Source: Gammaproteobacteria bacterium | Lineage (GTDB): Bacteria > Pseudomonadota > Gammaproteobacteria > Steroidobacterales > Woeseiaceae | Assembly (NCBI GenBank): GCA_009937615.1 | Contig: JAACFB010000018.1 | Coordinates: 1 to 58,739 of the forward strand | Length of the DNA stretch: 58,739 nucleotides | Direction of reading: 5' to 3' | Shown: positions 33,747 to 40,971 of the stretch, in pieces | Layout: each line of letters starts with the position of its first letter | How positions within the stretch are numbered: position 1 is the stretch's first letter | Program-made: the position numbers and the translations under genes | Notes under the pieces: model-generated | Databases searched by the model: none | What the model was told of the DNA's origin: nothing | The model's input: the letters and a program-made list of their open reading frames with translations, nothing else

Positions 33747-34097
33747 ATGACTAAGGCAAACGTGGCGGAAACGCTGGAAGGCTCGAAGGAGTTTACCGAG
33801 CTCCATGACATGGCGTCGCACGCGTGCGAGTTACTAAAAGCGATGGCTAACGAGTGGCGGCTTATGGTCCTCTGCCAGCTGTCGGAAGGCGAGAAGACAG
33901 TTAGTGAGCTGCAGGCGACTCTGGGGCTCAGCCAATCGGCGCTGTCGCAGCATCTCGCTGTACTCCGCCGGGAGAAGATTGTCAGGGCAAGAAAACATGC
34001 CCAGTCGGTCAGCTATTCGTTATCAGGTGATGAAGCGACCAAGGTTATGCAAACTTTGCACGAAGTATTCTGCGAGGCAGCGAATTCAAGGGGGTAG
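33747..34097 (+). CDS. shdrR: ArsR-family persulfide-responsive repressor (sHdrR/SqrR/BigR type)
   Basis: 116 residues. A winged helix-turn-helix is present, with the recognition helix in LGLSQSALSQHLAVLRREKIV. Cys43 (helix 2, LMVLCQLSEG) and Cys109 (C-terminal helix, HEVFCEAA) are 66 residues apart, the same spacing as the paired sensor cysteines I recall for SqrR and sHdrR, which form a tetrasulfide-type bridge on exposure to reactive sulfur. Cys27 is extra. It is the last gene of the shdr unit, 24 bases after lbpA, and is the obvious candidate to bind the AT-rich palindromes at 21066-21081 and 26602-26624. The metal-sensing motif of ArsR itself (ELCVCDL) is absent. Confidence 0.88.
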   Translation: MTKANVAETLEGSKEFTELHDMASHACELLKAMANEWRLMVLCQLSEGEKTVSELQATLGLSQSALSQHLAVLRREKIVRARKHAQSVSYSLSGDEATKVMQTLHEVFCEAANSRG

Positions 34098-34101
34098 GAT
34101 T

Positions 34102-35541
34102 ATGAACAAGAAAATCGGGAGAGTAACGACTGTTCTGGCGGCATTGGGCATGCTGGCAATCAGCGGCGTGGCAATGGCGACGAACGGTTACTTCACTCAT
34201 GGCGTAGGTACTGAGTCCAAGGGCATGGCGGGAACGGGTATCGGTTCCAACGCGGCGAACGGGCCGATCGTTACGGCCTCAAATCCAGCGTTATCGTACT
34301 TTGCGGACGATGGTTGGGAGGTCGGGCTCTCGTTCTTTAGCCCAATGCGAAGTTACGAGGCGTCGTCGAGCCTGGCTATGGGCCAAGGCGGCGCATTTAC
34401 GGTCGATGAGGCAAAAATCGATAGCAGCAGCGAATGGTTCCCGATCCCCTATGTCGCCAAGAACTGGCGCCTGAGCAACGGGCATGTAATAGGGACGGCA
34501 TTCTACGGCCGTGGCGGCATGAACACTGACTGGAATGATTCCGGGGCGTCGGCGACATCGGGACTTTGCGACCCGACGGGGCAAGGAAACGTCGTCACCG
34601 GCCCGGGACCGTTCTGCAGCGGGGACGCCGGCGTCGATCTGTCCCAGGCATTCCTGATCGTCAACTACTCAGGGGGCTCCGACAGGTTCTCGTGGGGCAT
34701 CGGGCCGGTCTTGGCGGTGCAGGCGTTCGAGGCGAAGGGGGTGGCTTCGTACGCACCGTTTACCAAGACCTTCAACGACTGCTTCTTTACAATTCCGCCC
34801 GGTACGCCGCCTAATTTATGGCCCTGCGATCCGACGCCGACAGCGCTAACCGACAATGGCCATGAGTTCTCGACCGGTGTCGGCGGGGTCGCCGGTATCT
34901 GGTGGGCGCTCGCGGATTCGGTCAGCGTGGGACTTTCGTACCAGTCGAAAATCGGCATGAGTGAATTCGATGATTACGCCGATCTTTTTGCCGAGCAAGG
35001 CGGTTTCGATATTCCATCGAGCCTGAAATTCGGTATTTCCTTCGCAGGCAGTAACGACGTTCGATTAAACCTGGACGTGGAGCACACGCGTTACAGCGAA
35101 ATCGCTTCGGTCGGTAACCCGCTGGCCAACCTGTTCAACTGCCCGTTTGCCGTATTTGCCTTTACCCAGACTTTTGGCGGCGATTTCGAGGATTGCCTGG
35201 GCGGCAAGACCGGAGGCGGCTTTGGCTGGGAGGACATGACCACCTACAAGATGGGAATCGAATGGACCGGCAGTGACACGACGACATGGCGGTTTGGTTA
35301 CAGTTATGGCGAACAGCCGATCCAGGCGGCCGACATCACGTTCAATATCCTGGCCCCGGGGGTGATGGAGCAGCACTTCACGATCGGGATGACCAGGAAG
35401 CGCGCTAATGGCGGTGCCTGGAGCTTCTCTTTGATGTACGCGCCCTCGAATACGGTCAATGGTGTGAATCCATTCGATCCGACCCAGACAATCGACCTCG
35501 AGATGAAGCAATTCGAGTTGGAGATTTCGTATCTGTTCTAA
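34102..35541 (+). CDS. FadL/TodX-family outer membrane transport protein
   Basis: 479 residues from the ATG at 34102 with a GGGGGTAGG ribosome-binding site; the frame is open further back, but only inside shdrR. A signal peptide (TVLAALGMLAISGVAMA) is followed by ATNGYFTHGVGTESKGMAGTG, the N-terminal hatch signature of FadL-type porins, then about 14 beta strands and a terminal aromatic (SYLF). These porins pass hydrophobic molecules. Its place four bases after shdrR suggests import of a sulfur substrate such as polymeric or organic sulfur, an inference that nothing in the sequence proves. Confidence 0.85.
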   Translation: MNKKIGRVTTVLAALGMLAISGVAMATNGYFTHGVGTESKGMAGTGIGSNAANGPIVTASNPALSYFADDGWEVGLSFFSPMRSYEASSSLAMGQGGAFTVDEAKIDSSSEWFPIPYVAKNWRLSNGHVIGTAFYGRGGMNTDWNDSGASATSGLCDPTGQGNVVTGPGPFCSGDAGVDLSQAFLIVNYSGGSDRFSWGIGPVLAVQAFEAKGVASYAPFTKTFNDCFFTIPPGTPPNLWPCDPTPTALTDNGHEFSTGVGGVAGIWWALADSVSVGLSYQSKIGMSEFDDYADLFAEQGGFDIPSSLKFGISFAGSNDVRLNLDVEHTRYSEIASVGNPLANLFNCPFAVFAFTQTFGGDFEDCLGGKTGGGFGWEDMTTYKMGIEWTGSDTTTWRFGYSYGEQPIQAADITFNILAPGVMEQHFTIGMTRKRANGGAWSFSLMYAPSNTVNGVNPFDPTQTIDLEMKQFELEISYLF

Positions 35542-35557
35542 TTTTGAGTAAATCACC

Positions 35558-36583
35558 ATGAGAAAAGCAGCAGCCGTTGCGATGGCGGCGCTCGCGATGT
35601 TTCTGGCATCGCCATCGCAGAGTGCCGATGACATCGGCATCTTCGAAACGATTCGCCAATCCTCGATTTCTTTTGCGGCCACGGCAGAGGTGATCGAGGC
35701 GGCGCTAACAGACTCCGGGCTGAAGCTGCATGCTTCTCATGATGTGCGTGTCCCCGAGGACGCGCACAAGGCCCGTATCTATATACTGACCGCGCCGGCA
35801 TACGTTGCGGCGGCCGCGGCAGAGTCTCCGCGAACGATCTCCGCGCAGGTACTGCGGATCGCTGTTTTCACGACCGGCGACGAGCAGACCCCGTTCATCA
35901 ACATGGCGAACCCTGTGGCCCATGCGATGGTGTATTACGCGGATTCGCCCAATTACGATACGCTGGTTGGCGCGGCGGGCGATGTGGCGCAGCAGATTCG
36001 TGAGCTCGTGGCGACCGTGCCGGGAACGGCCATCAACGAGCAGGCGGAGCCGCGGCGCAGCGAAAACCATTATCGCAAGTACAAGGGCGACGGGCCCGCA
36101 CGGATGATGGCCAAGTTCAGAAAGTGGGAGAAAAGTCAGCTGCCGGTGCTGACCGATACGGCGGATAATTTTTCGGCGGTGGCCGACCAGGTTGTGGCGC
36201 GGCTGTCGGAGGGTGTGGTCGCGGACGCTGAAGAAGCCGCTGGTTGGGAGGTACTTGTCAGCATCCCGGTGCGGCCCGACGCGGTCTATATCGGTCTCAG
36301 CAATCCCTATATCGAGGACAAGATGGTCGGCATCAATTCCCGCTTTCGCAACGAAGGGAAGTCGGAGCTGTCACCGTATCCGGGTGTCGACCATGTTGCC
36401 GCGCTGCCGACCGAAGTCCTGATCGTCCGGGAGGGCGACGAAACCGTCGTGCTGCATTACGGTCAAATGTGGCGAATGCAGTTATACTTCTGGGATTCCG
36501 GGTATCGGGCGTTTACGGCCAATGTCGGTGTCCCCGGAACGATTGTTAACTCTATCGAAGCGGCAATTAAAACGGATCGGTAG
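35558..36583 (+). CDS. Exported protein of unknown function next to the FadL gene
   Basis: 341 residues with a signal peptide (AAVAMAALAMFLASPSQSA). A first domain (about residues 30-150; SFAATAEVIEAALTDSGLKLHASHDVRVP, then RIAVFTTGDEQTPFINMANPVAHAMVYYA) looks somewhat like DUF302, a fold also found in exported proteins. A second region (about residues 190-330) has VLVSIPVRPDAVYIGLSNPYIEDKMVG and EVLIVREGDETVVLHYGQMWRM. No catalytic or heme motif is visible. It follows the FadL gene by 16 bases and is probably in the same operon. A role in handling imported sulfur compounds is possible but unsupported. Confidence 0.6.
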   Translation: MRKAAAVAMAALAMFLASPSQSADDIGIFETIRQSSISFAATAEVIEAALTDSGLKLHASHDVRVPEDAHKARIYILTAPAYVAAAAAESPRTISAQVLRIAVFTTGDEQTPFINMANPVAHAMVYYADSPNYDTLVGAAGDVAQQIRELVATVPGTAINEQAEPRRSENHYRKYKGDGPARMMAKFRKWEKSQLPVLTDTADNFSAVADQVVARLSEGVVADAEEAAGWEVLVSIPVRPDAVYIGLSNPYIEDKMVGINSRFRNEGKSELSPYPGVDHVAALPTEVLIVREGDETVVLHYGQMWRMQLYFWDSGYRAFTANVGVPGTIVNSIEAAIKTDR

Positions 36584-36621
36584 GAAACGAGCTGGCAGCG
36601 TTTCCGGACCGCTGTCAACCT

Positions 36622-38361
36622 ATGAGCAAAAACAAACTAACCCCCGCGTACCTCAGGCAGCAGATCGTCGGCGTCGATTCGACGTTCGAAACACCGTTCG
36701 GTGAGCGGCTGATGGTCTATTGCGACTACACCGCATCCGGGCGCTGCCTGCGGTTTGTCGAATCGTATTTGCAAAGCCTGCAGCGCGTTTACGCAAACAC
36801 CCATACGGAAGACGACATTACGGGCCGCAGTATGAGCCAGCTATTGCACGAGGCTGAAGAGGCCATCAAGGCGTCGGTCAATGCCGGCCCCGATGGCCGC
36901 ATCATCGCCTGCGGAACGGGTGCGACAGGCGCCATTGACAAGCTCCAGCAACTCGTCGGAGTGGCGCTGGCGCCGGCAACTCGCCAGAATTTTGACGAGC
37001 TGCTTGATCGCGACGAGTCTGGGACGTCAAGCAGCGCTTTTCGCGAACTGCTTGCCAAGGCGCAGCCGGTGGTTTTCGTTGGCCCCTATGAACACCACTC
37101 CAACGAAATCTCGTGGCGCCACTCATTAGCGACTACTGTGCAAGTCCGCCTCGACGCCAGCGGCAACATCGATTTCGCGCACCTGGAGCAGGTTCTCAAA
37201 GATCCGCGCTACCAGGGCAGGCTGCGCATCGGTTCCTTCTCGGCCGCGTCGAACGTGACCGGCATACGCACCGATGTTCACAAAGTCGCAAGCCTGCTGC
37301 ACGCTCACGATGCGATTGCATGTTTCGATTATGCGGCCTGCGCGCCGTATGTCGATATCGACATGAGTCCTGCATCGGGCGACAACGGCGAGGATCCGAG
37401 TCTCGATGCGATATTCGTGTCTCCGCACAAATTTCTTGGTGGGCCTGGCTCGAGTGGAGTGCTGGTGTTCAACGAGCGCATTTACCATCGCGAGCTGCCG
37501 CCCAGCGTCAGTGCAGGTGGCACGGTCGACTATGTCGGCATGAAAGACGAGGACTTCATCAGTCACATCGAAGAGCGGGAGAAGGCCGGGACCCCCGGTG
37601 TCCTGCAGACGCTGAAGGCCGGACTTGCATTTCAGATCAAGGACCGGGTTGGTGTCGACGTGATTAACAGGCGCGAGCACGAACTGACGCGACGCGCAAT
37701 GGCCAGCTGGAGTGCAGACGAAAATATCGAGATTCTCGGTAATCCGGACCCCGAAAGTCGCGTTGGAATTATTTCGTTCAACATCAAGGATTCCGGCGGT
37801 CGTTACCTGCACCACAAGTTTGTCACTGCATTGCTGAATGATCTCTTCGGTATCCAGTCGCGAGCGGGATGTTCCTGCGCGGGCCCCTATGGACATCGGC
37901 TGCTGGATATCGACCAGGAAACCTCGGAGCGTTACAGAAGCGCCGTGCAGCTTGGCTACTGCGGGATCAAGCCCGGGTGGTGTCGCGTCGGGCTGCATTG
38001 GGTGATGGACGACGCCGAAGCCGCGTTTATCATCGATGCAGTGCACTTCGTTGCCAGTCACGGGCACCGGTTCCTCTCGTTGTACGATTTCGATCTCTGT
38101 TCCGGTACGTGGACGCACCGCCATAGCGCCTGCCAACTGCCTTCGTTTTCGATCGACGCGGCGCTCGAAAACGAGGCGGGTGAGCCGGCGATCCTCTCGC
38201 TGCCTGTACGGAAGCAGCTCTACGATCACTACATGACAGAAGCGAAGCGCTGGGTCGAACGACTGCAGGGTGAGTCGCCCGGGGCTCTGACGACTCTCGA
38301 GGGTGAACTCGAGGAGCTGCAGTTCTTCTCACTGCCGGCCAGCGATGCCTCGCGGCACTAG
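36622..38361 (+). CDS. Large class V PLP enzyme, cysteine desulfurase-like
   Basis: 579 residues, about 170 longer than IscS or SufS. The PLP lysine is Lys270 in SPHKFLGGPGSSGVLVF, with the cofactor-binding GTGATGAIDKLQQLVG, the phosphate-side stretch SAASNVTGIRTDV and the Asp of FDYAACAPYVDID. A cysteine loop follows at Cys417 and Cys419 (SRAGCSCAGPYGH), in the position where desulfurases carry the persulfide-forming Cys. The C-terminal 90 residues after residue 490 have no recognised domain. A desulfurase or sulfur-transfer role fits the neighbouring sHdr genes, but other class V reactions are possible. The start ATG at 36622 has a weak ribosome-binding site. Confidence 0.75.
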   Translation: MSKNKLTPAYLRQQIVGVDSTFETPFGERLMVYCDYTASGRCLRFVESYLQSLQRVYANTHTEDDITGRSMSQLLHEAEEAIKASVNAGPDGRIIACGTGATGAIDKLQQLVGVALAPATRQNFDELLDRDESGTSSSAFRELLAKAQPVVFVGPYEHHSNEISWRHSLATTVQVRLDASGNIDFAHLEQVLKDPRYQGRLRIGSFSAASNVTGIRTDVHKVASLLHAHDAIACFDYAACAPYVDIDMSPASGDNGEDPSLDAIFVSPHKFLGGPGSSGVLVFNERIYHRELPPSVSAGGTVDYVGMKDEDFISHIEEREKAGTPGVLQTLKAGLAFQIKDRVGVDVINRREHELTRRAMASWSADENIEILGNPDPESRVGIISFNIKDSGGRYLHHKFVTALLNDLFGIQSRAGCSCAGPYGHRLLDIDQETSERYRSAVQLGYCGIKPGWCRVGLHWVMDDAEAAFIIDAVHFVASHGHRFLSLYDFDLCSGTWTHRHSACQLPSFSIDAALENEAGEPAILSLPVRKQLYDHYMTEAKRWVERLQGESPGALTTLEGELEELQFFSLPASDASRH

Positions 38362-38412
38362 CCAGCCGGGTTAGCGGCAAGAAGTGGATTGCCCCAGGGC
38401 GGCGAAGGCCGG

Positions 38413-38865
38413 CTAGCTCTGTGGCCGGAAGATAAGGCAGGTTGTCGTGCCCTTTGCGAGTATGCCGCCGGTGCTGTCGCGGAGTATGCCGTCAGCGAGC
38501 CCTATCTGCCGGCCGACTTTGACCGTGTTTCCTTCCGCCTGAACCTTACCGGTCTGTATCGTAATCGGCCGCACGAAGTCGATCTTGAATTCAACGATCG
38601 TGAAACTGGCGCCGGCCGGGAGCCGGGAATGCACGGCGGACCCCATGCACGAATCCAGCAATGCCGCGGGCCACGCGCCGTGAATCGTACCGTTGGGATT
38701 GCAATAATCCAGGCCGGTCTCGCCGCTGATGACAGCACGACCTTCCTCGACTTCGGTCAGGCGAAATCCCAGCGTATGCGCCATTGACGGATGCGGAATG
38801 CTCCCATCAACAATGGCAGCAAGTACTTCCAGCCCGGTCATATCCTGAATTCTTGGTGTCGACAT
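38413..38865 (-). CDS. PaaI-type acyl-CoA thioesterase
   Basis: 150 residues from the ATG at 38865; the frame is open further upstream, but without family-like sequence. A hotdog fold is indicated by HPSMAHTLGFRLTEVEEGRAVISGE, the substrate/active-site segment NPNGTIHGAWPAALLDSCMGSAV and the strands FTIVEFKIDFVRPI. The usual PaaI motif is G-x-x-H-G-G; here it is GTIHGAW. The family hydrolyses acyl-CoA thioesters, mainly phenylacetyl-type. It is convergent with the class V PLP gene. Nothing links it to the sulfur pathway except position. Confidence 0.8.
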   Translation of the reverse strand: MSTPRIQDMTGLEVLAAIVDGSIPHPSMAHTLGFRLTEVEEGRAVISGETGLDYCNPNGTIHGAWPAALLDSCMGSAVHSRLPAGASFTIVEFKIDFVRPITIQTGKVQAEGNTVKVGRQIGLADGILRDSTGGILAKGTTTCLIFRPQS

Positions 38866-39180
38866 CGATTTATCTTTTTCTGAGGCGCCGTGATCCGAGA
38901 CGATACATCGAAACACGAATCGGTAGTTTATGACAGTCGGCGTTCGTGGCTCAAAAAATTGCCGTAGAGACAGCCCGCTGCTTGCCGCACGAGGCGCCGA
39001 GATGCAATGGCTCGTCGTTGGCACCGCCCTCGCGGAGATCTGCGTCGAAATCGACGGTCCTGCGCACATTTCCGAGTGCGCGGTCAGGGCAACATCGGCG
39101 ATACGAACTCTTGCGGCTGCGGCTCGAGCCCGCTGAGTAACGATGATCCCTGTTACACGCTCACCCGCGGACGGGCTCGA
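38866..39180. other. Intergenic stretch without a supported gene
   Basis: About 315 bases separate the start of the thioesterase gene and the stop of the sugar-dehydrogenase gene, both on the minus strand. Short open frames on both strands lack ribosome-binding sites or recognisable motifs. It presumably holds the thioesterase promoter, but I could not locate a convincing -35/-10 pair. Confidence 0.5.
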
Positions 39181-40971
39181 TCAGCGCGTATCCGGTCCCA
39201 CGTTCTGGCTCGGCTGAGTCAGACCCAGCCGGCCTTCGAGCTCCGCAGCATTCCATGGCGACTCGCTCGGGTCACTCGTGCGAACCAGCAGAACCTCCGA
39301 CTTATGCACCGGCTCCGCAGTATTGTTGAAGGAGCTTCGGACAAACGTCAACAGCGCGGCCACATCCTCGTCGTCAAGAAAAGCGTGCCCGGGCATGATC
39401 TCGTTGTAACGCTGACCCTCTCGCTCGATCGGCCCGCGCATGCCGTGCAGCACCGTCCGAATCAGGCGGCCCTTATCGCCGGAAACCCACTCGGAATTCA
39501 CGAGTGGTGGAAATTCCCCGGGGACTCCGCCGCCCTGAGCCTGGTGACAGCTTGCGCAATAGGTCAGGTAGATTTCAGCCCCTCTGCCCTGGCTGGCTGC
39601 AACAATCAGGTTGCGGTCACTTTCCGGCTGGCTGCCAGCCGCGCGGCTGGTCGTGGCGGCCTTGCCCGAATAGGTGATCCGCCATATGCGCCCCTCCTTG
39701 TTGTCGAGGATATACAGCGAGCCGTCCGGATGCACTGCAACGCCCTGCGGCCGATAGCGCGCGTTCCCGCGTTCATAAAGGGTATTGAAGCCTTTGAACC
39801 CGTCCGCGAACACCTCCCATTCACCGGTTGGCTCGCCGTCAGCAAACGGCACGAATGCGACGATGTAACCGTCCTGCGGCAGCGGTGCGCGATTCCATGA
39901 GCCCTTTAATGCGACAAACGCACCGCCCTGGTAGCGCTCGGGAAAATGGTCTGCATGATAGAAGGCGATCGACGCGGGGGAATAATGACCCGGAAACGCA
40001 ACTTGCGGTCCCGCGTAATCTGCGCAGCGACCGACGGTACGGCCGTCTCCGCCGTATTCGGGAGCCAGCACTTTCTTCTTCTGCAGGTGATCGTAATAGC
40101 AGTATGGCCAGCCAAAGTTCTGGCCTTTTTCGACGCGGAAAAACTCCTCGGCCGGTAATTCGGCACTCTGTTCGCTGTCGAAAAGTTCCGGCCATAGCGA
40201 GTCGAGCCGATCCCGTCCCATCTGGGCAACGAATAGGCCGTCATAGACGGTGTCCCAGGTCTGCGCAATCGCGTTGCGGATACCGCCTGCGAATTGTTCG
40301 CCATCTTCCCGGGACTGGTTGAGCACGTCGCTGCGCCAGCGCCAGATGCCCGCATGCTCCTTCAGCTGAGGGCAGGGATCCAGCCCCGGCGAGCCCTTGG
40401 TCTTGGGGTTTGCCTGGCAGGCATTCGAAGGGGCGCCGATGTCGACGTACAGCCAGCCCTGCGGATCGACCGACAGGCTGCGCGCGTAATGACTCGACTG
40501 GTGGGGAATTTGATCGACGACGACCTCCATGTCACCGCGCGGGGACAGCTGGCCGGGTGGCAGATGCAGTCTCACGAGCCGCTCGTTGTCGGCGGCATAC
40601 AGGTAGTCGTCGAAATACTCGATCTGTACCCTCGGCGCGCGCTGTTCATCCGGCGTCGTCAGGGGATAAAATGGCTCGATCACGTCGATAACAAAATCAC
40701 CGTCCGTGTCTCGCAGGCCAAGGATGTGATTGCCGTCGCGAAGGCCGGACAGGGACACGAAAAGGTCGCCGTCTGCACGCACGTAAATCTCCCGAGCTTC
40801 ACCGGTACCCTCAAAAACGACCTGTGCCTCGAAGCCGGCAGGGAGCTGGAGTTCGGATTGCTGCACAACCGTTGCCGGTGCCTCGGTCCGATCGGCCGAC
40901 CCGCAACCAGAGAGCAGGACGAGCGCTGCGACTGCCGTCGCGCCTCGAAGAACCGCGTGAAATCGGCTCAT
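39181..40971 (-). CDS. Lipoprotein PQQ-dependent sugar dehydrogenase fused to cytochrome c
   Basis: 596 residues. The lipobox LSGC lies at about residues 20-23, so it is a periplasm-facing lipoprotein. A six-bladed glucose/sorbosone dehydrogenase-type propeller (about residues 40-435) follows, with LFVSLSGLRDG, ARSLSVDPQGWLYVDIGAPSN, GQNFGWPYCYYDH, SIAFYHADHFP and GVAVHPDGSLYILD. A C-terminal cytochrome c domain has heme motif CASCH (YLTYCASCHQAQGG) and a distal Met in EIMPGHAFLDD. It should oxidise a sugar or related aldehyde and pass electrons through its own heme. Its ATG overlaps the stop of the quinoprotein gene upstream by four bases. Confidence 0.87.
   Translation of the reverse strand: MSRFHAVLRGATAVAALVLLSGCGSADRTEAPATVVQQSELQLPAGFEAQVVFEGTGEAREIYVRADGDLFVSLSGLRDGNHILGLRDTDGDFVIDVIEPFYPLTTPDEQRAPRVQIEYFDDYLYAADNERLVRLHLPPGQLSPRGDMEVVVDQIPHQSSHYARSLSVDPQGWLYVDIGAPSNACQANPKTKGSPGLDPCPQLKEHAGIWRWRSDVLNQSREDGEQFAGGIRNAIAQTWDTVYDGLFVAQMGRDRLDSLWPELFDSEQSAELPAEEFFRVEKGQNFGWPYCYYDHLQKKKVLAPEYGGDGRTVGRCADYAGPQVAFPGHYSPASIAFYHADHFPERYQGGAFVALKGSWNRAPLPQDGYIVAFVPFADGEPTGEWEVFADGFKGFNTLYERGNARYRPQGVAVHPDGSLYILDNKEGRIWRITYSGKAATTSRAAGSQPESDRNLIVAASQGRGAEIYLTYCASCHQAQGGGVPGEFPPLVNSEWVSGDKGRLIRTVLHGMRGPIEREGQRYNEIMPGHAFLDDEDVAALLTFVRSSFNNTAEPVHKSEVLLVRTSDPSESPWNAAELEGRLGLTQPSQNVGPDTR

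Noticed and set aside
37126-38229. 367-codon minus-strand open frame inside the class V PLP gene
   Set aside because: Shadow; Arg/Val-rich composition without domain signature.
39007-39900. 297-codon plus-strand open frame partly covering the 38866-39180 gap
   Set aside because: Most of it is antisense to the sugar dehydrogenase-cytochrome gene; no start signal or motif in the gap part.
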